Positions 37,083-49,667 of a stretch of 52,500 nucleotides of DNA are shown here, one piece after another. Where the stretch lies: NCBI RefSeq assembly GCF_037975245.1, contig NC_092562.1, positions 13,147,501-13,200,000 on the forward strand, written 5' to 3'. Under the pieces are notes generated by a model that worked only from the letters and a program-made list of their open reading frames with translations, made no database searches and was not told where the DNA came from. A program made the translations under genes and the position numbers. Positions within the stretch are counted from its first letter, which is position 1; each line of letters opens with the position of its first letter. The stretch comes from Apostichopus japonicus (lineage: Eukaryota; Echinodermata; Holothuroidea; Aspidochirotida; Stichopodidae).

Positions 37083-37290
37083 TACTGTTAAAACACTCAA
37101 TGGCGCTGAACAACAATACAATTATAAAAACGATTTCTTAAATAAGTGAGTCTTAAAAGCAACTTTAAAAGTTCTGATGGTCTTCGAATTTTTTGTGTCG
37201 ACGGGGAGTACGTTCCAAAGTCCGGTGCCAGCGACGCTGAAAGAGCGGCCTGCGAAACATTTGCGGCGTGTGAAAGGAATCATATCCTGC
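36669..37290 (+). mobile_element. tRNA-derived SINE nested in the LINE, with (ATAC)n
   Basis: Box A-like TAGCCTAGTGGTTAAC lies at 36756-36771 and box B GGTTCGATTCC at 36800-36810, then a (ATAC)n tract (36974-37081). A body with GGGGAGTACGTTCCAAAGTC and GACGCTGAAAGAGCGGCCTG follows. LINE coding sequence (NKILHNNRKES) stops just before it and resumes just after (IANNFNNFYINLGPSL, with variation). The boundaries are approximate. Confidence 0.7.
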
Positions 37291-37653
37291 TGTTTTCAAA
37301 GATTGTGACCAAGAAACCAGTGATGAAAATATCATTGCGAATAACTTCAACAATTTCTATATAAATCTTGGACCGTCGCTTGCTAGTAAAATATATAACA
37401 AAGGTAAATCACATAAAACCATCCATGATAACAATAGTCATTCAATATTCACATTCCCAGTCACAGAAGTAGAACTAATTAAAATCGCAACTTCCAACTT
37501 GAAACCCAACAAAGCAGCAGGATATGATGATTTCAAACCTGGAATTATAAAAAAAAGGTTATTCCTTTTATTGCTACGCCTTTGACCCATATATGTAATT
37601 TATCATTTAACACGTATTCCTAGATAACACGTATTCCTATAGATAAACTTAAA

Positions 37654-38412
37654 ATGGCAAAGGTTATACAAATCTCTAAAAAAGGAGATTCAAATGTATA
37701 TGAGAATTATCGACCGATTTCATTGCTTTCCTGTTTTTCTAAAATCATAGAACGACTTATGTTCAATCGCATATTTAATTTTCTTAACCAATATAATTTT
37801 TTTTGTAAAGAACAGTACTGCTTTCGACCCAAACATTCTACTGAACTGGCTTCGGCTTCGGCAGACGCAGTTAACAGTTTACATACTAGTCTTAATAATG
37901 GCAAAAATTGCATAGGTGTATTCCTCGACCTTTCGAAGGCATTTGACACGATCGATCATACCATCCTCATCAATAAATTATTTTCATACGGCATTAGAGG
38001 AACTACTCTCAACTGGCTTGAAAGCTATATTTCGAACAGATATCAGTATACCTTGTATAACAATTCTAGATCCGATCTTGATAAAATTCGTTGCGGCGTT
38101 CCACAGGGTTCAGTCTTAGTTCCTTTGTTATTTATTCTATATATTAACGATATTTGTCATGTCTCCAAACTAGCCAAAATCATTCTCTTTGCTGATGAAA
38201 CCAGTATTTTCTTCGAGAGAGACGACATATTCACATTATCTTCCAACGTGTCAATTGAATTAAATAAATTTTGTAATTTGTTTTCAGCCAATAAATTATC
38301 ACTAAATGTACAAAAAAAAAATTACATTGTCTTTAATACTCGTAATAACTTATTTGGAATAAAGACGGACGGGAAAATAATAAAGCAATTTTCTACTACT
38401 AAAAGTTTTTAG
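37654..38412 (+). pseudogene. LINE reverse transcriptase domain, frameshifted, FADE active site
   Basis: A 252-codon open stretch contains the RT motifs in order: YRPISLLSCFSKIIERLM (about residues 20-37), FLDLSKAFDTIDH (about 90-102), CGVPQGSVLVPLLFILYIND (about 148-167) and FADE (38188-38199), where active families have FADD. The second catalytic Asp is therefore Glu. The frame ends at TTTTTAG where one T appears lost; KFLGVNINCKLSW continues in the next frame. It polymerised cDNA for the LINE when active; it is now inactive. Confidence 0.85.
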
Positions 38413-39213
38413 GTGTAAATATTAATTGTAAACTTAGCTGGCGCAACCATAATTCAACTATATGCAGTATAATTGCACGAAATGTTGGCATATTATCTAA
38501 GTTGAAATATTATCTATCGGAAAACATACTCAGAACACCATACCAGACTCTAATTGTCCCGCATCTCACTTATTGTTCCATTATTTGGTCTGATACATAC
38601 AACACCAACCTTAACAATCTTATAATACTCCAAAAGGCAGCCATTCGCCACATAACACACTCAGCCCCACGTGAGCACACCAGTCCCCTATTTAAGAAAC
38701 TCAACTTACTAAAATTGCACGATCTCATTAAAGTTAAGCTTGCATTATTTGCCTACAAGACCTGAAATGGATTACTACCAGCTGCCTTTGACTATTTTAT
38801 AACCAGTAACAGAGATGTACATAATCATAACACGAGGCATGCTAATCATGCCCACTATAATCTCTACAATACCATCATTGGAACTTTAAGCCTACAAAAC
38901 CGTGCAACAAAAACATGGAATCTTCTAACGAACGATTTAAAGAATAAAAAGTCAGTCACATCCTTTAAGAAGTGGTTTTGTAAGGAAATAATAGCTAGTT
39001 ACTGACAACTACCAAATTATACCTGTATGTAATTACTATATATATATATATATATTGAACATTTAATTTGTATTTATATTTATGTATATGTATTTATACA
39101 TATATATTTTTTTTTCTCTCTTTTTCTTCAGGGAGCCTTCCACATTGTTAAGCTTTTAAGCTTTATGTAAGACTTCCCTCCACTTTGTACCTTTGTGGCA
39201 AAACAAATAAATA

Positions 39214-40350
39214 ACACGGAAAAGGACACGCATTTAAGTTATCGTAAGCACAGTCCTTGGATGTTTACGTCTTGCTTACGGTCACCTTAAACATCGGAAA
39301 CCCGTACATTTTGGAACAACGCGTTTACGATGTGATTACGCATCCGTAAACATTGTAAACACGGAACAACCGATTTCCGTTACGTTTATGACAACTTACA
39401 TATCGGAAGTTAATAATTACTTTCGTATTTATTAAAACTTATTTCTTCTCCTCGTTTACGTTGACCTTAAGCTCGCTACGAAGAAATTTACGACAGGATT
39501 ACGATTATCTTACACATCGGAAACTCGTAGCATAGATACAACGCGTTTACAACAAACTTACGCCAAACTTAAGCATGACGTTAACGTTGATTGTACCATG
39601 AAATAAAACACTGGACACCATTCTCATGTCAATCTTACCGATAATGATATTACCCTGTGACTGCATTTTATGAACACAATTTCAACATTTACGTTGGCTG
39701 AAACGAGTGCAGTTAAAAATTTACTGTATATTTTACAATTAACTTACAAATACTCAAATACGTTCATTTCAGCGTTTAGGCTACGTAATGATTACGAAAT
39801 CCTTAAACGTCAAGTATACATGGACTTGTCATGCTAAATACTATTTATACGAAGATGACATTATACTGTGTTTGTTCGTATTAAACATATATGAATATTT
39901 TCGTTCACCTCAGTGAAACAGGAACAGTAGGCTACGGCATGTTTAGGATATACACGTCGGAAATTCCGAAGCATGCACACCACGGGATTACAGCATGATT
40001 ACACCAACTTACGCATTGCGTTTACGTTGAATGTATTCTCCATTGAATTCGGAATTTACGGGAAGATTACGATTCACTTACGCGTCGGAAATTCTAGAGC
40101 ATACAAACACCACGAGTGTCAGTACAGCATGATTACATCAACTTGCACACTTCGCTTACGTTGACTCAACAAAGATTCGGAATTTAAGAGATGATTAATA
40201 TTAACTTAAACGTCGGAAATTTCAAATAATACACAGACCGTGTTTACGGTATGATTCCAACGCCCATATACGTCACATTTAATTTGTACCCACGGGTAAT
40301 TTTTACCGAGACAATCAGCTGCCTATTGTTCATTATATGTTCATCTGTAA
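39214..40350. repeat. TTACG-rich degenerate repeat region
   Basis: Repeated phrases such as GATTACG, AACTTACGCAT, CGTTTACGTTGA and CATCGGAAAC occur at irregular intervals of about 60-150 bp. A matching start (CGGAAAA, then ACGCATTTAAG) occurs at about 45435. It is probably a dispersed, very old tandem-type repeat into which the LINE inserted. Confidence 0.6.
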
Positions 40351-40354
40351 TTAT

Positions 40355-41500
40355 AGCAAGCAAAAGTACTTGGCATGCTAGAAGTTTTCAAAAAGAGAGG
40401 TTTTAACTCTTCAAATTGTTCTCATGACATTCTAGTAAATGGACACACAAAATGACTGTATGTCCAGTGAGATAAATTTCCTTCAGGGTGGTAATAAAAA
40501 AAAGTTAAAGGATTTGACCAACTGAGGTGACCATATTTGAATATCTGACATTTTTCTAATACAGCATATTTCTTTTAACGTGAATGTGCATGGCCTGCAC
40601 ATACATACTATCACGTGTACCTCACAATGTATTTCTCATACTTTGTTCAGTTATAACATATACATATATGCAGCCGTCAAACCAACAAAACTCCTCAAGC
40701 TAATTCTATGAAAGTATCAGCAAATTTCCTCGTTGTTGCTCATTTTGGTTAGTTACGTAATTCACGTTGCGGGCCCTCATAATACCTAAACAAACAGCAC
40801 GCCCTCACAAGGAAGTTTGGCGCTCTGGCATATACAGTTCACAGATACAGTCACAGATACAGACATATGTACGATTAACATATTTACATAGACAACATAA
40901 TGTACTGCACGCAGCCGCGTACACTACACATATTCATATTGGTTAACATGCATATGTGTGACTGTAACTTTATTGTGCCCACGCTTAGGGGAATTGTGCC
41001 CACGCTTGGGAAAGTATGTAGTCTTCACAGAAACTGTTTGAAAATTAAGCGATTTAGAAGGCATTAAAACCCAATACAAACGAGTAGACTCTTTAGGAAC
41101 TGCACCATTTAAGAAGCCTATATATTACATACTTTCTTGAATCCTCTTTCCGACATCCCTCCCCCGCGCCTCTTCATTTATTTTTCGAAGGTGTTGCATA
41201 CGGGAGAAGTTTTGGTCTCCAGTTAGGTTCAAACCTTGTTATATGCAACTACACTAGGCTATGTCGAAGGCAAAAAGTATGATGTATTGGCCTCATATAT
41301 GCTACATATTAAAATATGGTCACCTTTGGTTAAAATTCTTTAACTGTTTTATTACCACCTTGGAGGAACTTTACCTCACTGGGACATTCAGTCATCTTGT
41401 TGTGTGTGTTTATAATGTCAGAGAACAATATGGAGAGTGAACACCTTCAGGAAAGGACTTTTTTGAAAACTTCCAGCAATTATAGCATGCCGTAATTTGG
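40355..41500. mobile_element. Old inverted-repeat (foldback-like) element
   Basis: Bases 40370-40560 and the reverse complement of 41310-41490 align over about 180 bp: GGCATGCTAGAAGTTTTCAA, then a GTCCCAGTGAG-type block, GGTGGTAATAAAA and GGTGACCATATTT. The arms are about 75-80% alike by eye and the loop is about 750 bp. No coding capacity and no clear target duplication. Confidence 0.65.
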
Positions 41501-42609
41501 GGCCATTACAGACTACTTTTAAGGAGTACACGTGTTTGAACTCGAAGCCCCTCACCCCACACTCAATTTCCCCTCCATAAATCTATTACACCTGATTGAC
41601 TCTGCGATCAATTACATATATAGTCTGTGATACCTATACTTACTTTTAATTTAACATATTATATGTTGATTACATATATCAACTGAAAATTATAGTGGGG
41701 GATCATAACGAGGAAGAAACTGTACCCATCAGCTAAGTTTAAAATTGTGTATATACGCTTAGGAGAACAAGCTTAGGTTGGTAGCGCATTAGTTTTAGAT
41801 TTTACGGGCCTTTATAGTAGAAATTAATACTACGTGCGACGAAGACTAGTCTTGTACCCACGCTTATATAGAAATTCTGCCCAAGCTTGGCAAAGTATGA
41901 CAAGTAAATCGCAAATCCAACACATATATACCGGTGCTATGGCAAAGTGGCGGATAAAGGCGGTGGCGTTTGGAAGCAATGCGGGATTCTCCCACATTTG
42001 TGGTCGCTTAAGCGTCGTGAAAATAACTGCTGATTATTATTACTATTATTACATTTAAAAAAATGTAGTATCAGTTTGAAAGATTATTGAGCTTTCAAGG
42101 TTTATATTACTTGAGTATTCACAAATTCCAATCTCCAGTCCACAATCACCAGTATTCTTCCAATGCCCGCCCCGCCCCTTCTTGTTCACGTCTTCTTCAC
42201 TCATTATCGATTCATGGACAGAACTTGATGGTAATTTCTAATAAAATCCTCCTCAGTTGCATCCTATATGTAAACTGACTGAATGTTCCTTTGTTTGCAC
42301 ATACGTCGACAATGATTTTTAACGAGGATAAACTGTGCGCATGCTTACAACTATAAATTTTGCCCTCGCTTGAGAAAATAAGCCTTATGCAAAATTAGGC
42401 ATATCTACGTGTGGTGTTTGCCAAATTCACGCACCTACAATAATATGCAAATATATAATAGCTAAGATTGTCCTGTGTCAGTTATATAATTTCATTTAAG
42501 AAATGCATACCTGAGACATGGAAGTATTATCCTGTCAGGGTAATACATTCATGCTTGAGACCCATGCAAGTCTTTAATAAACAGAATAGCAAGTCCCAAA
42601 CAAGTCCCA

Positions 42610-42760
<151 letters not shown>

Positions 42761-42799
42761 AATGTGTATTGGAAAATGAAAACACAAACCATTTAGAAG

Positions 42800-43714
42800 C
42801 AGCGACAGTTGGAACTACCGCGGCAGTATGCACAGAAAGAAAGCTCGGTGCAAACATTTGAAGAAAGAAATAAAGGCACTCAGAGGACTGCTGGCTGAGA
42901 AGTAACAACTTCTTTCGAAAAAAAAAAACGAAAACGAAGTTCTCTGTGCCACTGGATTGTTCGGTACGTAACACTAGGCCAAGACTTATTAAAGTAATTT
43001 TTCAATCACTAAAGGTCGCCGTTATATAAACCCTAGACCTGTACACTGGCATTCGTTCCTTTTAAAACGATAAATTAAAAAGAATTAAAATATGACAGTG
43101 AGAGAAATAATACAATAATCTCCTTTTAGATATCTGTAAAATGTTTCATCCACAATTTGCCAGGGTATACTGTTATTGATACGTTCACGTTCTAGCCTTG
43201 TGATTGTGAACGTCACCCGACCACGTACCCCTTCCTCCCCAACCCATAAAAAATCTGCTTTTGTAAACCGTTGAAACATATAGACCTACTGCAAGTTAAA
43301 ACTTCTTATACTGACAGTTGGAGCTAGTACATTTTCCAACAAAAGTGAACCATGCCAACTGATCTTTATATATTTCTAATTCATATTTATTTATGTGTCT
43401 TTGTTTACAGAAACTTCAGTGTAGATTGAGTGCAATGAAGAACATAGACTGGTCAGAGGAGAGAAAAGACAGACTGAGTACAGTGGTGTCAACCGATTTT
43501 ATGGCATCCGAGGAATCTGACATGGAGGGCGAACGAGCTAGGGTACCGTAGTGCAGGACTTCACTTGGGAGTCGGAAAGATTGAACATATACAAAATGAG
43601 GCTGGACTCATTCTATAAGGACGTTCTCCTTAGCGAAAAGTCCAGCACCGTCAGAAAAGGAGACGTATCTTCAAAATACGTACCGACTGACTCCCCAACT
43701 TGGGCTGTTAATTA
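42800..43714 (+). pseudogene. Possible two-exon gene fragment of unknown family
   Basis: The segment 42829-42906 reads MHRKKARCKHLKKEIKALRG, then LLAEK and TAA. After a TTTGTTTACAG acceptor (43410), the frame reads MKNIDWSEERKDRLSTVV, FMASEESDMEGERARVP, then TAG (43549). The next frame continues FTWESERLNIYKMRLDSFYK to TAA at about 43714. The style (acidic Ser/Glu stretch, then a W-S/R-R helix) resembles short uncharacterised proteins often linked to marine invertebrate transposons; this is inference. The stop and shift suggest a relic. Confidence 0.35.
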
Positions 43715-44199
43715 GGCTGAAGAATAATTATGAAGGTATGACCCCCCCCCCTCCAAATGGCGAAAATGTTCATTGTTTGATGTGCCGGGTTAAGATTGTG
43801 GGAGGCCCGTGGCAAACAGTTTATTGGAGCCCCCATAGAGACACATTGGTGCCGGATGTATAGCTCACAAAAGACATCTATTTGCCCACGGTGGTATACG
43901 TAGATTAAACATCACATAAAAACCATCATTGATCAACTGTAAGGACTGCATATCGAAGTCCATTTCGTTCGACTTCTTTGAATTTTTTGTACCATATACA
44001 ACGTAGAATATTGTGACGTTATAACAATATTTCTTTGACATTTTTACCCAACGTTTAAAGGAGGCACGTACTCGTGCCCCTGTTGCACGTGGATGATCCT
44101 GTCTTGAGCGTTTGTTAATTAATGAGGCACCAGGACCACACAGCAAACGCCGTTGTTTCGGATACAAACAAGTTGCAGTGGACGACTTTAAAGAAGAGT

Positions 44200-45170
44200 T
44201 TTCTCTAATTTAATATTTGGTGTAATTATATACCTTTAAAACGAAATCCTGTCTGAGATAAATGCAGCACTTAAGAAAAGGATGAAAGAATATGCCCATA
44301 ATAATAGATGTCAGATTAATTATTATTTTCTTGTAAGTCTTTCGCTGTTAATGGAAGCCTTTTGTTAAATTTCCCTTCACAGCTAATATATTCCATCAAG
44401 GGGTTAAATGTTTAAGGATTCAGTTATCCTTAAAATATTTTCAGGAAACAAAAGCCAAGAAAAAAGCACGATTCTATTAATTGTTAATGAATCATTTAGT
44501 TAATCTTATTTTAAAATAAGACATAGAGCGTAGGCCTAATAACTTGTCATCGAAATGTTGTTGTACTTGTACGTTTGTCTTTCATTCTTCGTGCATGGTT
44601 AATTCCAGATTTTCAGGTTAAAGAAGTTAGAGATCTTGTTTGGGCTGTCATTGAATTTTATTTCAAAATATATATGTTAATTACAAATAAAATTTAAAGC
44701 AGCAACAAAATATTAAGCGTGCTACGAAATGAGGCAGGAAATGGTGTTCTGTGTCAAGTTCGTTTCACATAAAAGAGGCTGGTACCGTTTCCGGGCCTGG
44801 GTGGGGGGGGGGGGTCGAGGGGCCGATAACCATTATGGAAGAAGTGCCTAGGCGTTTATATGATCTGAGGATAAACACACCGAATTTTAAACATGAATTT
44901 TTTTTCGTCCAGTTTTAACCGCTGATATGTTAAGTTACTCCAAGTGGGTAGCTGGTTTTCAGAGGTTTTGATTTGCAAACTAGTAACTAAAAATAGAAAC
45001 ATCCCATATTTACTTAGTTTTTCCTTCTTTCACCTGGCATTAAAATCGTTGCATGTGTATATAATTGCCACAATTTCAATCAAATGTAATATTTGATAGA
45101 GGTGGTCCGTGTATTTCTCAGCCTAATCAAGCCGATTAAGACTCCCTAAACGTGGCGAATAAGCCCAGCC
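44200..45170. other. Unassigned AT-rich sequence
   Basis: No exon-like frame, RNA gene or repeat family is recognised; one G-run occurs at 44801-44813. Confidence 0.5.
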
Positions 45171-45174
45171 CCTG

Positions 45175-45610
45175 TATTGGTCGTAAGTAATGTGTTTACG
45201 ATGACCACATTTCTCCGTATATATTGGTGTAATCATGGCGTTAACGATGATCCATGCGAGAAGTTTACTGCTGGATTCAAACGTAAAACCCCAGATTAAC
45301 GGTCATGTTTAAGGTAGCGAATCTGTTGTATTTGTGACCGGAAACGTAAAGATTACCCTTCCCTACCCTTCCGTATGTGGATGACACTTGGCGTTTACGG
45401 TCACCGCGAACGCGGAATATAAGTCAATGCGAACGCGGAAAACTCACGCATTTAAGGTGGGTCGTAAGCTAACCTTAATCACTAGTTTCAGGAATGGAAA
45501 CGTAACGGAAACAGGCATGGAACGCGGGATTTATGTCGCAATTACAGACCGAAAACGGCGATTTAATCGCGTGTTTTTTTCCCGTGTAAATTCTCGGGGG
45601 AAATAATTGT
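45175..45610. repeat. Second copy of the TTACG-rich dispersed repeat
   Basis: It shares GCGTTTACGGTCACC-type and ACGCATTTAAGGTGGGTCGT phrases with 39214-39300. Same orientation. Confidence 0.5.
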
Positions 45611-46313
45611 CATTGTTTACGTAGCGTATCAGAACCACGGGGAGTAGTTGTATTGCGCCACCTTCCATGAAAATCTCGCGACTGTTGTAATTATAGTTTC
45701 ATGACACCATCAAAATGAAAATCTGCAGAGCAATAGGCTACTATATATCAACGCTGCAGAAGCTCAGCTAAGCTTCTATTTGAGAAATTGGTTTTGATTG
45801 ACAACATCTCTGAGCAGTTTATCCATTTGTTTTTGCGAAAAAATATTAAACAAAGGCGGGATAACGGTGTTATTTCATTTGCTCCCATCTCGTTTTTTCC
45901 TTGCCTTATGCACCTTCTTTAGCAGACATAGTTTGTTATAATGTTAGAAAGTTGTAACCATTTGTTTAATAAAAAATATTTAAAAAATGCATGTTTTGTT
46001 ATTTTAGCGCCATCAGTTAATTGATCTAGCATTTTCCCATGATGTATCATTGCAAACGCCTAATGATCTCACTGAACCATCAAATGTAACGTTCCATTCC
46101 CTGAAAGGTGTATTACCAGAAATCTCACACAAAATGAATCAAAAGTAGGTATTCACACATCCATGTCTTACATATATATATATTATAATCATTTTTTCCT
46201 GGATGAGGATTCCACAGACTCCCCCTACCACCCCACCCCCTCAAAGCCACCTTGTTAACCTTGGCAGCCTTGGCAGCCTTTGTTTCGACGTCAGTGCCTA
46301 CTATTACCATTGC

Positions 46314-46448
<135 letters not shown>

Positions 46449-46474
46449 GATGAGTATTATTATTACTATTACAG

Positions 46475-46542
46475 CGTGTGATGAGGCATTCCAAGTGGGA
46501 CAAAGTTGTGAAATAACCTGCTTTACGCGCCTGTTCGGAGCG
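46475..46542 (+). pseudogene. EGF-like exon relic
   Basis: After acceptor ACTATTACAG, with phase-1-compatible entry, the frame reads CDEAFQVGQSCEITC, then FTRLFGA and a possible donor GTAAAG. The C-x9-C-x3-C start resembles EGF modules 2 and 3 of genes A/B (CDEGEIGKDCSYEC). The rest of the module is missing and a CATAGGCG-family element lies directly downstream. Probably a broken exon of another family copy. Confidence 0.45.
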
Positions 46543-46566
46543 GTAAAGCAAACAGCAGATATCGCA

Positions 46567-46918
46567 TCATATCAGTGAGAATGAAAATGGCGCTTCCAGG
46601 ATGAACAGCCTCAAAACTGTCCGACTTGCCCGAAAAAAATAACCAAAAATTTTCGCGCGCCCCGCGCGCGTTCAACACGATAATGTCAATATCATATTTG
46701 CAAGCACCGGTTAATACATCGCATGCCATCGTGTTCCGTACGGTCCGTGAAAGTTGCGCAGTATATACCGCGAGATTATGCTAATGTAAACAACGAAATG
46801 TCCTATGTAGATGGAGAAAAAGCATGGAGGTCCGATTAGTCAAAACTCTCTTTTACATTAATAATGGCGAATTACGGGCTGCAGCCCCCCCCCCCCCCCC
46901 CCGCCTCCTACGCCTATG
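46567..46918. mobile_element. CATAGGCG-family element fragment (right end)
   Basis: It contains a TTCGCGCGCCCCGCGCGCG block like that at 7527-7546 and ends GCCTCCTACGCCTATG at 46918 after a CTGCAGCCCCC run. No 82-bp units are present. Confidence 0.6.
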
Positions 46919-47439
46919 TGTATAAAGTGTTCGGTTTCGGAAATATCTGCTATTTTTTCATTTCCTTCAACCAAGTTTTATAGTAGCCGTTATAAGAGGT
47001 TTTAATATTTGTACACCAATAAATGAACTGTGTCTGAATTTTCGAAAATTTCTGACCAACATTCTTCATCATACTTCCCTCCACTCGTGCAATTTTGACC
47101 GGTCTGTTAGGGGTTCAAGGAGGTTTTTTTCTATATTGGTTGTCCATAGATGAAATTTTGTGCGACATTATGGGTATGTTTGGAAGTGAGTTTATTCACG
47201 AGAAATGTGAATTTTCAAATTCTGAACAAATAATGGGCTTAAAACCTTTCAAAAGTGGTGCTGTAGGGTATTGTGTGCCGCGACCTAGAATCACCTACAA
47301 AAGCAATGATCCACAGTATACATGCGATGAGGTCGAACATGATTTGTGATTGGTGACATTCTTCAAAAGGTGTGGATGGAAAAAACTATTGTGAAATACT
47401 TTGTTCTCAGGCAAAAAGTGTACATCTGGTTGGTCATTT

Positions 47440-47587
47440 TCCAGCCCGAGATGTGCCCGGCATATCCGGTGATCTGGGTGGTATCAAAACCAGAAATTTT
47501 CTTGTACGCTGCGCGCCAACCGATGTTGGCGCTCCGATTAGATAGTAATTCGCGCCCCCGGGTTAGAAAATCCTGGATACGCCCCTG
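47440..47587. mobile_element. Right end of a CAGGGGCG-TIR element
   Basis: It ends GAAAATCCTGGATACGCCCC TG at 47587, matching the inverted end of the 2428-3780 element over 22 bp. The inner sequence CTTGTACGCTGCGCGCCAAC is also shared in reverse. I could not locate the left end. Confidence 0.55.
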
Positions 47588-48149
47588 GTGAGGTGTCATT
47601 TCCTAAAAAAAATAAAGAAAACAATTAATAAATGCCACATAAAATATGAAACGTTCGAATTGATTTTCGATAGCCTGTAAACGGAAGAGTTTCTAGTTGA
47701 GTTAGATTCTGGATTACTGGCTAAGTTTATGACTAGGTGCAAAATTTGAAGTAGTTACTTGGAAAAATTCACTACAAGCATATGCAATTGCGCAAAATGT
47801 ACCACTTGCTTCAATGCCCTAGCGATCCAGCAGCCCAGTCGTCAACGCTCCTGTGACATTTGGAGCTCCTATCCGTTTTTAGTCTATCAGAGGGGCTTAA
47901 AACTTGACTTTCGTTGCACACTTTTGTTACGGAGATTTGATCACAAGTTATATATTTCTTTTCCAGTTGTTGGTAGGTTCGGGAGGTGTTCCGGTTGTTT
48001 GAAACAGGAACTTTTATTTTCTCTTTGTTTTTCTATCTTATTTTTCCGAGGAAGAATATTACTAGTGTAATTGACACTAAACCTGATGCCATCATATTGG
48101 CATGTTGTAAGAACTGTATTTCAGATCAGCATATGAAAACCAATTATAA

Positions 48150-48250
48150 TAAATAAATGAATGAATGAATGAATGAATGAATGAATGAATGAATGAATGA
48201 ATGAATGAATTAATGAATGAATTAATGAATTAATTAATGAATTAATGAAA
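48150..48250. repeat. (GAAT)n simple repeat
   Basis: GAATGAATGAAT repeats degrade to TTAATGAATTAA. Confidence 0.95.
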
Positions 48251-48663
48251 AAAGAATGAATCAATCAATTAATTGTGGTAAAAAAAGGAAATCCATCAAT
48301 AATAGAAGAACATGTTGTTCGATGATGTCACATTTAGACGTGATAAAATCTTCCTTCCACCTTGTATGTAAATGAACATTAATTATGTTTGGGAAGTTGT
48401 TCATGTCTAACTCTATCACGTCGGTGAATGATAATTGTTGCGTTTGGATCTCCTGTAGAAAATGCTCGTTTTCGATAGAAGTGCTGGAATTTACGAGAAC
48501 AGATCTTTGACCAAAGTATATATAGTCTCGTGTTATGACAATCGACTATAGTGTAGTTTAATGGGGTACTGTTTTGCAATATGCATAAACACATTTGAAC
48601 CATCATGCGCTACACGTACACTCTTGTAAATTTGATAACATGACGTCGACATACAAAGCTTTC

Positions 48664-48667
<4 letters not shown>

Positions 48668-48738
<71 letters not shown>
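48668..48738. repeat. (TA)n microsatellite
   Basis: A pure (TA)n tract lying at the left breakpoint of homology with the gene A 3' region (14540 onward). Confidence 0.95.
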
Positions 48739-48740
<2 letters not shown>

Positions 48741-48831
48741 CATGTTACCTTTACAGATTTATTGACGTAAAAAACGCTATTTGGTAACAATGCCTTTCTC
48801 TGTCTCTCTCTCTCTCTCTATTTTAATTTAG

Positions 48832-48899
48832 ACCAAATTGAACCGACTTGTGACCGTTCAACGATTACCATGATAACCGGATTTGACTGCGATTTCTGA
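48832..48899 (+). CDS. Copy of the gene A candidate terminal exon
   Basis: A TCTCTCTCTATTTTAATTTAG acceptor precedes the same QIEPTCDRSTITMITGFDCD frame, Phe and TGA as at 14619. The protein is unchanged; one base differs (AAATTG for AAATCG). It stands upstream of gene C's promoter just as 14619 stands upstream of gene B. It could serve gene B through a 17-kb intron or be orphaned. Confidence 0.5.
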
Positions 48900-49561
48900 T
48901 GTCATTTCTGATGTCTCATGTCTAACGTCATATCAAGTCTAACGTTCTGTACAACGTCATCTTTCAATACTTTCCCTTGCTTGACTTTCTTTTAGGGAGA
49001 GAGGGGGAGGGTAGGGTAAGGACCTTGTATACGCCACCTTCTGTGTTAGTTATACCTGTTGGGATTCTTTGCGCATTCCCCGTTTTCAACATTTCTTTCA
49101 TTTCGATTTACCCAATGAAGCAGATATAAACTGTTTGATATCCAAAATTTATAAGCTAAGCCTGCATTGAAACGACTAGAATTTATTGTGTCGTGAACTA
49201 TTTGACTAATCTATCTTTATTCCCTATTGACAAAGGAGGAGGAAAAAAATCTGCAAAGAACAGGGTGTTTTTCCACTCGAAAATGGGGTTTGATTTCGAC
49301 CTTGAACAGCCAACGCATCACTAATTCATTATAAGGCTTAAAAACGCTTTGTCAGAGTGCCATTTATTGATGACCAGTAATCCGTGTAGTATTGGTTAAA
49401 GCCAAATCGTATGATAAATGAAAGTACGAATGCTTTTATACTAGTACACAATCAAAATAGTAAGACCAAAATAAAATAAAAAAACGTTGGGTATATTGAC
49501 TTTACCTATGCGGCTCGTGACCTCAGTACAAAGCTCCGCCCATCTCGATTACCGATCAATT

Positions 49562-49568
49562 TATATAG
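49562..49568 (+). promoter_or_regulatory. TATA box of gene C
   Basis: TATATAG lies 106 bp before the ATG, in the same conserved context as gene B (AAGCTCCGCCC, then CGATTACCGATCAATT). Confidence 0.6.
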
Positions 49569-49667
49569 TGGTCGCTTTGATACAAAATATTATTCTCACT
49601 TACATATCGGGGAAGGTATCACTTCTAAGCTCCCCATCATTTGCAAACTAGGAAAAAGGTCTCCGCT

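Larger units (their letters stand above)
35000..39213 (+). mobile_element. Decayed non-LTR retrotransposon (LINE), jockey/CR1-type
   Basis: The order is a basic ORF1-like region (35266-35710), an endonuclease domain in broken frames (GGGVCLFVHKDISF near 35673, IGIVYRPPNGSLDEFY near 35800, ISDHFPIF near 36093), a nested SINE, a reverse transcriptase (37654-38412), a C-terminal region (YCSIIWSD near 38580) and an A-rich AAATAAATAA tail ending near 39213. Several frameshifts and stops make it inactive. The 5' boundary is uncertain. The exact clade cannot be fixed by eye. Confidence 0.85.
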
